Origin: an uncultured Tenacibaculum sp.
Lineage (GTDB): Bacteria; Bacteroidota; Bacteroidia; Flavobacteriales; Flavobacteriaceae
Assembly (NCBI RefSeq): GCF_947495995.1
Contig: NZ_CANMAX010000001.1
Coordinates: 1-64,000, forward strand
Direction: 5' to 3'
DNA length: 64,000 bases
The position numbers were made by a program, and so were the translations under genes. Below the pieces are notes generated by a model that did no database searches, was not told the DNA's origin, and saw only the letters and a program-made list of their open reading frames with translations. Shown in pieces: positions 17,767-27,615 of the stretch (position 1 is its first letter; each line of letters opens with the position of its first letter).

Positions 17767-20766
17767 ATGAAAACAAAGTTTAATGGGATTTTAACGCTCC
17801 TTTTGGCGTTGGTTGTGCAAATTTCATTTGCTCAAGACAGAACAATTTCAGGAACTGTTTCAGATGAATCTGGACCTTTACCTGGGGTTAGTGTATTAAA
17901 AAAGGGTACTACATCTGGTACTGAAACTGACTTTGATGGTAAATACTCAATTAAAGCTAAAACTGGTGACGTTATCGTTTTTAGTTTTGTTGGTATGAAA
18001 ACTGTAGAACGAGTGGTTGGTTCATCTAACAGTATCAATGTTTCAATGGAAAGTGACAATTTACTTGAAGAAGTTATTGTAGAAGGAGCTTATGATATTA
18101 GAAGAAGTAAGCCTACAGTAAACACTTCTATTACAAGTTTAGGTGCAGAGACTATTGAAGGTAGACCTAATGCTTCTTTAGTTCAGACAATTCAAGGTCA
18201 GGCTCCTGGGGTAAACATTACTACAGGTTCTGGACAGCCAGGTGCTAATAGTGAGGTTATTATTAGAGGGGTTGGTTCGATCAATGGTAACACTGAGCCT
18301 TTATTTATTATTGATGGTGTTCCAGTTGATGGTGATAACTTTAGAAGTTTAAACCCTAACAACATCGAAAGCATGACTATCCTTAAGGATGCTGGTGCTA
18401 AGTCTGTTTATGGTAACAGAGGTGCGAACGGTGTAATTATTATTAAAACAAAATCTGGTAAGTTTAATACTCCAACTACAATCGAGTATAACTTATTAAC
18501 TTCTATATCTGAATTACAGAGTAACAATCTTAATCTTTTAGATTCTAGAAGAATGTTAGAATTAGAAAGAACATTCGGAAACGGTAGAGGTAGCGGATTA
18601 ACTGATGCTGAAATTGCTCAATTATCTCAAACTAATACTGAATGGTTAGATATCTTCTTCAGAAGATCTATTACTCAAAGTCACAACTTAAGAATTAGTT
18701 CTGGTTCTGAAAAGACAACAACAAATGTAAACTTAGGTTACTTTGATTCTCAAGGTATTTTAGTACAAAGTGGATTACAGAGATTTAATTTAGATGCTAA
18801 AATTAATGGTAGAAGTGATAATGAAAAGTTCAAATACGGAACTTCTATATCTTTAAACTACTCTAAAAACAATGAGCCAAATGCAATTGGTGGTGGAGGT
18901 GTTAACAGAAACTTCGTATTAGGTGCTTACCAATCTTTACCTTACATTTCTCCTTCAGAGTATGTAGTTGGTCAAGGAGGATCTATTGCTCCAATTTTCG
19001 CAAATACTCCATTATTATTATTAGATAGATTAGCTACTTACGAAAGACGTGAGGACGAATTAAAAGCTATTTTATCTTTAAATGCAAGTTATGAACTTTA
19101 TGATGGATTAACTTTAGGATCTAGATTAGGTATGGATTACACTCACGAAACTACTCTTAGAGCTGAGTTCCCTAATTCATTCAACTCTGTTTTCTTTGCT
19201 CAAACTGGTAACACAACTCCAGGTACTCAAGATCAACAAACTACTAGAGCTATCGGTGTTAACTGGTTAAACTCTTTAAACTATAGTACTAAGTTTGGAG
19301 AGGATCACTCTTTAGATGTTGGTGCTTACATGGAGGTTTTTAAAGCTCATTTAGATACTTTTGGATTTAGAGCTAACGGTTTAGATCCTAAGACATTTAG
19401 TCCTGGAGACGGTTCTGGTTTTGTAGATGATAATGCTGCTAATGATTTCTTCATTGATCAAGCAAATGCAAACATCAACAACGCTGGTTTATTATCTTTC
19501 TTCGCTACAGCTGATTATGATTATAAAAAGAAATATGGTTTTGGAGCTACTGTAAGACGTGATGCTTCTTTTAGATTTAGAGATTCAAACCGTTGGGGTA
19601 CTTTCTGGTCTGTTTCTGGTAGATGGAACATCGATCAAGAATCATTTATGGATGGATCTGCCTTTGACTTATTAAAACTAAGAGCTTCTTATGGTACAAC
19701 TGGTAACCAAGATATTACTACTGCTGTAGGTTTCAACCAATACTTCGTTGCTGCAACAAGAACACAAAGTTTATTTAGTACTGGTGCTGGTTATGGTGGT
19801 GCTAACGCTATTTTCATCAACCAACCTGGTAACCCAGATTTAAAATGGGAAACAACTACTGAATCAAACATCGGTGTTGATTTTGAAGTTTTCAATAGAA
19901 AATTATCTGGTAGTTTAGACGTTTATGAAAGAGAAACTTCTGACTTATTCGTTTCACAACCTGTACAGAGTCTTTTTGGAGCTACTAGTTTAGAAGTAAA
20001 TAGTGATGGTATAGTTAGAAATACTGGAGTTGATTTATTCTTAAGATATACTCCTATCAGTACTCCTGATTTAAGAGTTTCTGCGAACTTTGCAGGAAAC
20101 TACAACAAATCAGAAAGATTTGGTGCTAATTTAACAACTGTTCGTGAAGGAGGACCAATTGGTGAATTCTTCTCAGTAAGATATGCTGGTGTTAACCCTG
20201 CAAATGGTAACTTATTATTCTTAGACGCGAATGATAATTTAACTGAAACTCCAGATGCTGATAACGACCGTGTATTCACAAATAAAACTAGATTCCCAGA
20301 TTACCAAGGTAGTTTTGGTTTTGACGTTGATTATAAAGGATTTTTCTTACAAACTAGCTTTAACTTCGTAATTGGAGCTGATAGAGTTGCTGGTAATTAC
20401 GCGAATGCTGTTAACCCTAACAACATTGGTAACTTCCGTTTATCTGAAGATCTTTTAGATTTCTGGACACCAGACAACAGAGTTACTGATGTACCTGCCT
20501 TAAGAGCTAGTAACTTAGGTTTAGCTTCAGATCGTTTTATCCAAAGCGCTGATTACTTACGTTTACGTTTCGTAAGCTTAGGTTATAACTTCCCAAGAGA
20601 TATTGTAAAGCAATTTAAGCTATCTAAGATTAGAACTTTCATTAATGGAGAGAACTTAGTTACAATAAGCGGGTTTAGAGATTTCGATGTTGAAGGATTT
20701 GGTAACACAAGTAGAACTTTCCCAACTCCAAGAACTATCTCATTTGGTTTCGAAATTGGATTCTAA
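17767..20766 (+). CDS. SusC/RagA-type TonB-dependent receptor
   Basis: A 999-residue intact SusC paralogue. I use the ATG at 17767, because it begins the same MKTKFNGILTLLLALVVQ signal peptide as the upstream copy; an in-frame ATG eight codons earlier adds residues before the signal. Regulatory-like domain about 25-100, TonB box LLEEVIVEGAYD, plug with IIRGVGSINGNTEPLFIIDG, barrel ending in FGFEIGF, a proper aromatic terminus. Signal peptide and first domain are nearly the same as in the broken copy, the rest is diverged, so these are separate transporters. It works with the SusD 30 bases downstream to import an oligomer of unknown identity; no glycoside hydrolase or peptidase gene is next to it to suggest the substrate. 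Confidence 0.95.
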   Translation: MKTKFNGILTLLLALVVQISFAQDRTISGTVSDESGPLPGVSVLKKGTTSGTETDFDGKYSIKAKTGDVIVFSFVGMKTVERVVGSSNSINVSMESDNLLEEVIVEGAYDIRRSKPTVNTSITSLGAETIEGRPNASLVQTIQGQAPGVNITTGSGQPGANSEVIIRGVGSINGNTEPLFIIDGVPVDGDNFRSLNPNNIESMTILKDAGAKSVYGNRGANGVIIIKTKSGKFNTPTTIEYNLLTSISELQSNNLNLLDSRRMLELERTFGNGRGSGLTDAEIAQLSQTNTEWLDIFFRRSITQSHNLRISSGSEKTTTNVNLGYFDSQGILVQSGLQRFNLDAKINGRSDNEKFKYGTSISLNYSKNNEPNAIGGGGVNRNFVLGAYQSLPYISPSEYVVGQGGSIAPIFANTPLLLLDRLATYERREDELKAILSLNASYELYDGLTLGSRLGMDYTHETTLRAEFPNSFNSVFFAQTGNTTPGTQDQQTTRAIGVNWLNSLNYSTKFGEDHSLDVGAYMEVFKAHLDTFGFRANGLDPKTFSPGDGSGFVDDNAANDFFIDQANANINNAGLLSFFATADYDYKKKYGFGATVRRDASFRFRDSNRWGTFWSVSGRWNIDQESFMDGSAFDLLKLRASYGTTGNQDITTAVGFNQYFVAATRTQSLFSTGAGYGGANAIFINQPGNPDLKWETTTESNIGVDFEVFNRKLSGSLDVYERETSDLFVSQPVQSLFGATSLEVNSDGIVRNTGVDLFLRYTPISTPDLRVSANFAGNYNKSERFGANLTTVREGGPIGEFFSVRYAGVNPANGNLLFLDANDNLTETPDADNDRVFTNKTRFPDYQGSFGFDVDYKGFFLQTSFNFVIGADRVAGNYANAVNPNNIGNFRLSEDLLDFWTPDNRVTDVPALRASNLGLASDRFIQSADYLRLRFVSLGYNFPRDIVKQFKLSKIRTFINGENLVTISGFRDFDVEGFGNTSRTFPTPRTISFGFEIGF

Positions 20767-20796
20767 GATTTATATAATTTAATATACAATATAAAG

Positions 20797-22263
20797 ATGA
20801 AAAAAATATTTTTAATTTTAATAGGGTTGATCGCATTCACAGCATGTGATGATGTAATTGACATCGAACAACCTGGTATACTTACTTCTGATAAAGCTGT
20901 TCAATCTGTTGATGATTTTGAGAGCACTTTACTTGGAGTATATGCTCGTCTCGACAACACGACAGAGATTTTATTCAATGCTGGTTTCACAGATGAAATG
21001 TCTTTAGGTTTAGTTAATGGTGGACAAAATATCTTATTATTAGGTCAACAATTGACTCCTGCTTCAGGATTCTCTGCTGGATTATGGTCTTCTTATTATA
21101 TCACTATCAACCAGATCAATAAATTATTACAAGCTGGTGAAGCTTTAACAGTAGATCCTGCTGATCAAGCTGAATACAATGAGATTAGAGGTGAGTTTTT
21201 AGCTATTAGAGCTTATTGCCACTTTCAGTTATTAACTTACTTTAGTACAGATTTAACTGATGATTCTGCATTAGGTGTTGTTAAATTAGACATCATTCCT
21301 GGTCCTACTCAGTTTTTACCAAGAAATACTAATGGAGAAGTATATGAATTCATTAATCAGGATTTAGATGAGGCTGCTACTTTAATTTCTACTCAGTCAG
21401 AGAGACAATTTATTAGTAGAGATTTTGTGACTGCTTTAAGAGCTAGAATGGCTGCTTACAGAGGACAATATACTTTAGCTGATCAGTATGCTACTACGTT
21501 ATTAAACTCTTACACTTTAACTAACCCCGTAAGATATTTTAACACCTTTGATGATTCTGATGATTCTGGAATCATTTTTGAATTAGAAAGAACTATTAAC
21601 GATAACTTCGATAACCAAGCTACTGGTGGTGGTGGATGGGCTGGATCATTGTTTGCTTTTGGAGGAAGTACTATTGACGGTTCTCCATTTATGGAATTAA
21701 GTAGATCTTTATTCAATAGCATTGATGATGCAGATATTAGAAAAACTAGATTAGTAGATCCAACTTCTAGAATTGATCCTAATTACGCAACTGCTTCTGA
21801 CCCAAAAGAATCTGACGTATTAGTTATCAGATTATATCCTGGACACGAAAGTCAACCATTAATGAATGACATCAAGATCTTTAGAGTTTCTGAAATGTTA
21901 TTAATTAAAGCTGAAGCTCAAATCGCTTTAGGAAACCTACCGGCAGCTGCTACATTATTAAAACAGTTACAAGACAACCGCTACGCTAGCCCACAACCAT
22001 TAGCAAACTTCGGAAGTGCTCAAGCAGCATACGCAGCTTTATTAAATGAGAGACGTAAAGAATTAGCTTTACAAGGTTTCAGATGGGTTGATATCAAAAG
22101 ATTAGGTGTACGCGCTAACACTACTATCGACAGAGACGCAATTGATTGTGCTTTCAACGGAGTATGTACAATTAGTAATACTGATCATAGATTTACTTTA
22201 CCTATACCTTTAGGTGAAATAGATTTAGCAGGTGATATTTTACAACAAAACCCAGGTTACTAG
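20797..22263 (+). CDS. SusD/RagB-family nutrient-binding lipoprotein
   Basis: A 488-residue SusD homologue with lipoprotein signal (LIGLIAFTAC, Cys17), the N-terminal DDFESTLLGVYARL region, IRGEFLAIRAYCHFQLLTYF TPR helix and the C-terminal LLNERRKELALQGFRWVDIK signature of the SusD_RagB family. It is the surface lid of the SusC barrel encoded 30 bases upstream. Full length. Confidence 0.95.
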   Translation: MKKIFLILIGLIAFTACDDVIDIEQPGILTSDKAVQSVDDFESTLLGVYARLDNTTEILFNAGFTDEMSLGLVNGGQNILLLGQQLTPASGFSAGLWSSYYITINQINKLLQAGEALTVDPADQAEYNEIRGEFLAIRAYCHFQLLTYFSTDLTDDSALGVVKLDIIPGPTQFLPRNTNGEVYEFINQDLDEAATLISTQSERQFISRDFVTALRARMAAYRGQYTLADQYATTLLNSYTLTNPVRYFNTFDDSDDSGIIFELERTINDNFDNQATGGGGWAGSLFAFGGSTIDGSPFMELSRSLFNSIDDADIRKTRLVDPTSRIDPNYATASDPKESDVLVIRLYPGHESQPLMNDIKIFRVSEMLLIKAEAQIALGNLPAAATLLKQLQDNRYASPQPLANFGSAQAAYAALLNERRKELALQGFRWVDIKRLGVRANTTIDRDAIDCAFNGVCTISNTDHRFTLPIPLGEIDLAGDILQQNPGY

Positions 22264-22285
22264 TTTTAATTAAAAGACATTAATT

Positions 22286-23122
22286 ATGAAAAAATTAAAT
22301 AAATATTTTTATTTTCTTCTTCTATCTTCAATATTTGTGTTGAGTTCTTGTGAAGATGAAAACCCTACTTTTTATAAAAACACTGAAGGATTTATACAAT
22401 TTGCTTCAACATCAGCAGATTTAGCGGAAAACAACACAGCAGGTTTAACGACTACTGTTTTATTTGGTGGAGCTTCTAATGAAAATGGTATTACAGTAAA
22501 TTATACTGTAACTTCGGATGATAATACACGTTTTACTGACATGAACAATGGTACTGTAGAAATACCTGCGGGACAAAGAAGTGCTGAAATTGTTATTGTT
22601 CCTGTAGATAATGCGAGAACTGATGGAAACTTAGATATTGTTTTAGAATTATCTACTTCAAGCGATAAAGCTGTTGGTATTGGAGGGGAAGGTGTTAATA
22701 GCAATACAAAAACCATAACAATTGTAGATAATGACTGCCCTATTAATCTTGATGATTGGGTAGGAACATATACTGTACAAGAAGAATTTAGTGCTGGTGG
22801 TACTAATGCAGGATTAAGTTTAGCTGCTAATTTTGGAGAAACATACCAAATTGAAATCAGCAAAGATCCAACAGATACTGATGGTATTAGAGTAATTTTA
22901 AATAATTCTGCTGGTGCTAATCAATTTATTCCTAACGGTACTGTAATGACTTTTGATACTTGTAATGGAACTGTTTCTTTTGCAGGTTCAACGGTTAATA
23001 TTGCCTTATTTAGAGATATGACTGTAAACGAAACATCATACGCAGATTCTAATTTCACTATTTTTGCTAAAGGACCTTTAGGTACTTTTGGAGATTACGA
23101 ATTTACACTTACTAAGCAATAA
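22286..23122 (+). CDS. Lipoprotein with Calx-beta-like domain
   Basis: A 278-residue lipoprotein (signal ending in FVLSSC, Cys22). Residues about 35-150 look like a Calx-beta/Ig-type fold: DLAENNTAGLTTTVLFGG, VEIPAGQRSAEIVIVPVDN and the closing TITIVDNDC. The second half (150-278) is a beta-rich module I do not recognise. As the third gene of the SusCD operon (22 bases after susD) it is probably a surface accessory binding protein. It is not an enzyme by any motif I can see. Confidence 0.7.
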   Translation: MKKLNKYFYFLLLSSIFVLSSCEDENPTFYKNTEGFIQFASTSADLAENNTAGLTTTVLFGGASNENGITVNYTVTSDDNTRFTDMNNGTVEIPAGQRSAEIVIVPVDNARTDGNLDIVLELSTSSDKAVGIGGEGVNSNTKTITIVDNDCPINLDDWVGTYTVQEEFSAGGTNAGLSLAANFGETYQIEISKDPTDTDGIRVILNNSAGANQFIPNGTVMTFDTCNGTVSFAGSTVNIALFRDMTVNETSYADSNFTIFAKGPLGTFGDYEFTLTKQ

Positions 23123-23146
23123 TAAATTTCATTGTTATAATAAATC

Positions 23147-23179
23147 AAAAACCACCTTTTTAAAAGGTGGTTTTTTTTT
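23147..23179 (+). terminator. Terminator of the intact SusCD operon
   Basis: AAAACCACCTTTT pairs with AAAAGGTGGTTTT followed by a T-run. It lies 24 bases after the lipoprotein stop and just upstream of the rlmB promoter. Confidence 0.85.
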
Positions 23180-23191
23180 GGAATAAATTCA

Positions 23192-23199
23192 ACTACCTT
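23192..23199 (+). promoter_or_regulatory. -7 element just before rlmB
   Basis: TACCTTTG matches TAnnTTTG exactly. The expected start site falls within a few bases of the ATG at 23206, so the mRNA would have almost no leader. Confidence 0.5.
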
Positions 23200-23205
23200 T
23201 GCAGC

Positions 23206-23943
23206 ATGGAACAAAAAACTACAATTTTTGGTATTAGAGCTATTATTGAGGCAATTGAAAGTAATTCAACTATAGACAAAGTTTACTTACAAAAAGGATT
23301 AAGAGGTGATCTTTATTTTGAATTAGAAAAACTAATAAAGAAGAATAAAATATCTACTAGTGTTGTTCCTGTTGAAAAACTTAATCGTTTATCGAAGCAT
23401 AATAATCACCAAGGGGCTGTTGCTAAAATATCTCCTATTACTTTCTTTGAATTAGACACATTGATAGAAGAAACTTTAGAATCTGGTAAAAAACCATTGT
23501 TTATTATTCTTGATCAACTATCTGATGTTAGAAATTTTGGTGCTATCATAAGAACTGCAGAATGCACTGGAATAAATGGTATTATTATTCAAAAAAGTGG
23601 TAGTGCACCTGTAAATGCAGAAACTATAAAAACTTCAGCTGGTGCTGCGTTTAAAGTTCCTATCTGCAAAGTAGACCATATAAAAGATGCTATCTTCCAA
23701 TTTCAAGCTGCAGATATAAAACTTGTTGCTGCTACTGAAAAAACAGAAGATTCAATTTATGATGTTGATATGAATCAGCCTATAGCTATTATAATGGGTT
23801 CTGAACACAAAGGTGTCAGTAATTCTGTTTTAAAAATGGCTGATTATAAAGCCAAACTTCCTCTTCTTGGAGAAATTCAATCACTTAATGTTTCTGTTGC
23901 TTGTGGAGCTTTCCTTTACGAAGCTGTACGACAAAGAATGTAA
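23206..23943 (+). CDS. rlmB: 23S rRNA 2'-O-ribose methyltransferase RlmB-type (TrmH family)
   Basis: A SpoU/TrmH-family RNA 2'-O-methyltransferase of about 245 residues. An N-terminal substrate-binding domain (TTIFGIRAIIEAIE) precedes the SPOUT knot with its three motifs: LDQLSDVRNFGAIIRTAECT, IIMGSEHKGVS and IQSLNVSVACGAFLYEA. The nearest described member methylates G2251 of 23S rRNA; the exact position here is inferred. I choose the ATG at 23206 rather than an earlier in-frame codon at 23167, since the earlier one lies inside the preceding terminator and the promoter element TACCTTTG (23192-23199) ends only six bases before this ATG. Confidence 0.88.
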   Translation: MEQKTTIFGIRAIIEAIESNSTIDKVYLQKGLRGDLYFELEKLIKKNKISTSVVPVEKLNRLSKHNNHQGAVAKISPITFFELDTLIEETLESGKKPLFIILDQLSDVRNFGAIIRTAECTGINGIIIQKSGSAPVNAETIKTSAGAAFKVPICKVDHIKDAIFQFQAADIKLVAATEKTEDSIYDVDMNQPIAIIMGSEHKGVSNSVLKMADYKAKLPLLGEIQSLNVSVACGAFLYEAVRQRM

Positions 23944-24033
23944 TTTAAAAACTAACATAAAGCTCATCTTTATTTAACAAAATTTATAGATAGGTTTTCT
24001 TAAATTTAAGACTAAACCGATAAATTTTAAAAA

Positions 24034-24672
24034 ATGAGCACAATTAGATTAGGTGATGAAGCACCAAACTTCACTGCAGAGACTTCAAAAGGAACAATAA
24101 ACTTTCATGAATGGTTAGGAAACAGCTGGGGGATTTTATTTTCACATCCTGCAGATTATACTCCTGTTTGTACAACTGAATTAGGAACTGTTGCGAAATA
24201 TAAATCAGAATTTGAAAAGCGTAATGTTAAGGTTGTAGCATTAAGTGTAGATGGTGCTTCTTCTCATAAAGGTTGGATAGAAGACATTAATGAAACACAA
24301 AATACAACTGTTAACTTTCCAATTATAGCAGATGAAGATAAAAAAGTATCTAACTTGTATGATATGATTCATCCTAATGCAGATAATAACTTAACTGTTC
24401 GTTCTGTATTTATTATTGATCCGAATAAGAAAGTGAAATTAATTATAGTTTATCCTGCGTCTACTGGTAGAAATTTTGATGAATTACTAAGAGTTATTGA
24501 TTCTCTCCAATTAACTTCTTATCATAAAGTTGCAACTCCTGCAAATTGGAAAAATGGTGAGGACTGTGTTATTGTTCCTGCTGTAAAGAATGAAGACATT
24601 CCAGATCTTTTTCCTAAAGGACATAAAGAAGTTAAACCTTACTTGAGATTAACTCCTCAACCTAACTTATAA
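24034..24672 (+). CDS. 1-Cys peroxiredoxin (Prx6 type)
   Basis: A 212-residue thiol peroxidase that reduces hydroperoxides. The active-site motif HPADYTPVCTTELG contains the peroxidatic Cys (about residue 47). The protein lacks a resolving Cys-Pro pair and carries the extended C-terminal dimer domain (TPANWKNGEDCVIVPAVKNE) typical of Prx6/1-Cys enzymes. Stand-alone gene; it converges with the rhomboid gene across a shared terminator. Confidence 0.92.
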   Translation: MSTIRLGDEAPNFTAETSKGTINFHEWLGNSWGILFSHPADYTPVCTTELGTVAKYKSEFEKRNVKVVALSVDGASSHKGWIEDINETQNTTVNFPIIADEDKKVSNLYDMIHPNADNNLTVRSVFIIDPNKKVKLIIVYPASTGRNFDELLRVIDSLQLTSYHKVATPANWKNGEDCVIVPAVKNEDIPDLFPKGHKEVKPYLRLTPQPNL

Positions 24673-24680
24673 AAACACAA

Positions 24681-24705
24681 AAAAGACGCTAATTAAGCGT
24701 CTTTT
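24681..24705. terminator. Bidirectional terminator
   Basis: AAAAGACGCT pairs with AGCGTCTTTT around a 5-base loop between the convergent peroxiredoxin and rhomboid genes; both sides have A/T tracts. The rhomboid stop codon overlaps the right arm. Confidence 0.8.
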
Positions 24706-25438
24706 ATTCTTCCTCTTCTTTTGAAATCTCGTTAGGAACGTATATATATTTATATGTTATTTCTTTAACCTCTTCGACAACCTCTTCTTCTTTTTCTTCT
24801 GGAGGTAAATAATTACCATCTTCATCAAACATTTCATCAAAAGCTGTTTTTGAAAAAATAAATTTTTCTTTAACTATTCCAATTTTTCTGTAATGATAGG
24901 CAAAAAACATTCCTACTAAAAAACCAGATAAATGCCCTTCCCAAGAAATTCCGTTTTCAATTGGAAAAAGATACCAAACCATACTTCCGTAGAGAAAAAT
25001 AACAATTAAAGACATTGCTACTAATCGAAAATGTTTTCTCAAAATCCCACTAAAAAAAACAAAACTGAATAATAAATAAACTATTCCACTAGCTCCAAAA
25101 TGATATGCTTCTCTACCAATGATCCATGTGAAAATTCCGGTCAGTAAACTTCCGTACAACAACACTTTTACACTTACATCTCTATAAAAATAAAATAAGC
25201 TCATTAAAAGCACTGTTAACGGTACTGAATTATTAAATAGATGCTTTGTATCATTATGAATAAAATGAGACAAGAAAACCCCTCTGACACCTTTTAAAGT
25301 TCTTGGTAAGACTCCATATTTATTAAAATTAAATCCAAACTTAATTTCTAACCAGTACACAAACCAAATAATAAAAATGAAAAGTAGCGGAATGGTAATG
25401 ATATTATTTTTGAATTGAAATTGTTCTCCTTGTTCCAT
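24704..25438 (-). CDS. Rhomboid-family intramembrane serine protease
   Basis: A 244-residue membrane protein with about six transmembrane helices. The rhomboid catalytic features are visible: HLFNNSVPL (helix 2), FGASGIVYLLFSF with the GxSG serine (about residue 117), and WEGHLSGFLVGMFF with the catalytic histidine (about 168). It would cleave transmembrane substrates within the lipid bilayer. The C-terminal 55 residues are very acidic (PPEEKEEEVVEEVKE), an extension of unknown role. Substrates cannot be inferred. Confidence 0.9.
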   Translation of the reverse strand: MEQGEQFQFKNNIITIPLLFIFIIWFVYWLEIKFGFNFNKYGVLPRTLKGVRGVFLSHFIHNDTKHLFNNSVPLTVLLMSLFYFYRDVSVKVLLYGSLLTGIFTWIIGREAYHFGASGIVYLLFSFVFFSGILRKHFRLVAMSLIVIFLYGSMVWYLFPIENGISWEGHLSGFLVGMFFAYHYRKIGIVKEKFIFSKTAFDEMFDEDGNYLPPEEKEEEVVEEVKEITYKYIYVPNEISKEEEE

Positions 25439-25514
25439 ATTAATAAAGGTAACAAAAAGGTAACCATTTTAGATTTCTGGCTAATCTGTCATAAATCTTT
25501 TCTATTTTTACTTT

Positions 25515-26786
25515 ATGAGTGCACCTTTGGCAGAACGAATCAGACCGAAATCTTTAAATGACTATATAAGTCAGCAACATTTAATTGGTAAAAACGGAAT
25601 TTTAACAAATCATATTAAACAAGGTATAATTCCATCATTGATTTTTTGGGGACCACCAGGAATCGGAAAAACAACATTAGCCAATATTATTGCTACAGAA
25701 TCGAAAAGGCCTTTTTATACTTTAAGTGCTATTAGTTCTGGTGTTAAAGATGTTCGTGAAGTAATTGATAAAGCAAAAAAAAGTGGCGGACTTTTTACTC
25801 AGAAAAATCCGATTTTATTTATTGATGAAATTCATAGATTCAGTAAATCACAGCAAGACTCTCTTTTAGGTGCAGTTGAAAAAGGTTGGGTAACTTTAGT
25901 TGGTGCAACTACTGAAAATCCAAGTTTTGAAGTTATACCTGCCCTCCTATCTCGTTGTCAGGTTTATATTCTTAACTCTTTTGATAAAGAAGATCTCATT
26001 TCATTACTGAATAGAGCCATTGAAAAAGATGAAATTTTATCAACTAAAAAGATAACGTTAAAAGAAACTGACGCGTTATTACAAATCTCAGGCGGAGATG
26101 CTCGTAAGCTTTTAAATATTTTCGAACTTTTAGTTTCCTCTGAAGAAGAAATAGAAATCACCAACAAACTGGTATTAGAAAAAGTTCAGAAGAATACGGT
26201 TCGTTATGATAAAACGGGAGAGCAACACTACGATATAATTTCTGCTTTTATTAAATCTATTAGAGGAAGTGATCCTAATGCAGCAGTATATTGGTTAGCA
26301 AGAATGATTGAAGGTGGCGAAGATGTAAAATTTATTGCAAGAAGATTACTTATATCTGCTTCCGAAGATATTGGTAATGCTAATCCAACTGCTTTAATTT
26401 TGGCGAATAATACATTTCAAGCTGTTTCGGTAATAGGTTATCCAGAATCAAGAATAATTTTAAGTCAGTGTGCAGTTTATTTAGCTAATTCTCCTAAAAG
26501 CAATGCCTCTTATATGGCCATAGGAAAAGCTCAAGAATTGGTTCGACAAACTGGAGATTTATCTATTCCTCTTCATCTTAGAAATGCTCCAACAAAGCTG
26601 ATGAAAGATCTTGATTATGGTAAAGATTATTTATACTCACATAACTACGAGAATAACTTTGTAAATCAAGAATATTTACCGGATGAAATCACAGGAACTA
26701 AATTATATGAACCTGGCAACAATGCTAGAGAAAATAACTTTAGAGAAACGCTAAAAAAACGTTGGGATAAAAAGTATAATTATTAA
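25515..26786 (+). CDS. rarA: Replication-associated recombination protein A (AAA+ ATPase)
   Basis: A 423-residue RarA/MgsA/WRNIP1-type clamp-loader-like AAA+ ATPase acting at stalled forks. Walker [16 protein letters not shown], Walker [17 protein letters not shown], sensor 1 GATTENPSF, and the C-terminal tetramerisation part ([32 protein letters not shown]). Length and order are standard. Its stop codon overlaps that of the convergent downstream gene by three bases. Confidence 0.95.
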   Translation: MSAPLAERIRPKSLNDYISQQHLIGKNGILTNHIKQGIIPSLIFWGPPGIGKTTLANIIATESKRPFYTLSAISSGVKDVREVIDKAKKSGGLFTQKNPILFIDEIHRFSKSQQDSLLGAVEKGWVTLVGATTENPSFEVIPALLSRCQVYILNSFDKEDLISLLNRAIEKDEILSTKKITLKETDALLQISGGDARKLLNIFELLVSSEEEIEITNKLVLEKVQKNTVRYDKTGEQHYDIISAFIKSIRGSDPNAAVYWLARMIEGGEDVKFIARRLLISASEDIGNANPTALILANNTFQAVSVIGYPESRIILSQCAVYLANSPKSNASYMAIGKAQELVRQTGDLSIPLHLRNAPTKLMKDLDYGKDYLYSHNYENNFVNQEYLPDEITGTKLYEPGNNARENNFRETLKKRWDKKYNY

Positions 26787-27565
26787 AACTTAATCTTATA
26801 ACTTTTAGTTGTAAGCTTTCCTTCTTTATAAAATTGTGCATCCCAAAATCCGTTTTCTTTTTGAATTAACATTCCGTTTGCATTCTCTAAAATATAGATA
26901 TTTGGATACTGAGTTTTTAAGATTTTGAAAACAACTTGAGGCTTATCATCTATCAACTGAAAACCATTTTCTCTTGGTTGCGCATATAAAGTTGCAAAAG
27001 ATGAATTTGAAGTTGTATTCACTTTTTTCACTTCTTTAACTGCTACAGGAGCTTTTGGTTGTGTTTCTGTATTTAAAGTTTGCTTACGAACAGTTGTTAC
27101 ATTCAAGTCTCTTTTTACAACTTTCGTTTCTTCTTTAGGCGGAATGTATTTATAGTTTAATCCTTTTACAGAAACAAAGCTTTCTCTTATAGCTTCATGA
27201 TAAGCTCTTTTATACTCTTTAATTTTACTGAAACCTTCTTTTGAAACATACACTACTCTATTCTGACAATCTCTCATTTCAATTGTCGCTTTTGTAGATA
27301 AGAATCCTGATCCTTTTTTAACAACTGCTGTTAATGCTTTACAGTTATTCATTTGTAAATCTTCAGGTTTAGTTTCATCATCAAAGAAAGCTTTAAATCC
27401 ATGTTTATTGAACAAGAATTTTAATAAAGAACTTGTTTGATATTGATCTGCACTTTTAAATCCATCAAAATTTTTAGGAACGATTACATATTTATAATTA
27501 TTAATATTCTTTTGTGCAAAAGCTACACTAGTTGATACTAACAAAAGGAACAATAGTTTTTTCAT
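26783..27565 (-). CDS. Secreted protein of unknown function
   Basis: A 260-residue protein with an N-terminal signal peptide (MKKLLFLLLVSTSVAFAQ). The first part (NYKYVIVPKNFDGFKSADQY, then LLKFLFNKHGFKAFFDDE) looks like a periplasmic domain seen in flavobacterial genomes. Then comes a low-complexity Lys/Val/Thr linker (about 150-195) and a C-terminal beta-rich module (ILENANGMLIQKENGFWDAQ). I do not recognise a characterised family. It is the last gene of the yjjG-like/lipoprotein/DUF5723 operon, 50 bases after the DUF5723 gene. Confidence 0.7.
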   Translation of the reverse strand: MKKLLFLLLVSTSVAFAQKNINNYKYVIVPKNFDGFKSADQYQTSSLLKFLFNKHGFKAFFDDETKPEDLQMNNCKALTAVVKKGSGFLSTKATIEMRDCQNRVVYVSKEGFSKIKEYKRAYHEAIRESFVSVKGLNYKYIPPKEETKVVKRDLNVTTVRKQTLNTETQPKAPVAVKEVKKVNTTSNSSFATLYAQPRENGFQLIDDKPQVVFKILKTQYPNIYILENANGMLIQKENGFWDAQFYKEGKLTTKSYKIKF

Positions 27566-27615
27566 TCTTTAAAAAATTTTTGGATGATGTGACAATATAG
27601 TAAAAAGGTTTGAAA

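Noticed and set aside
23167..23205. Upstream start for rlmB
   Set aside because: It would place the first codons in a terminator and across the promoter element; the ATG at 23206 fits better.
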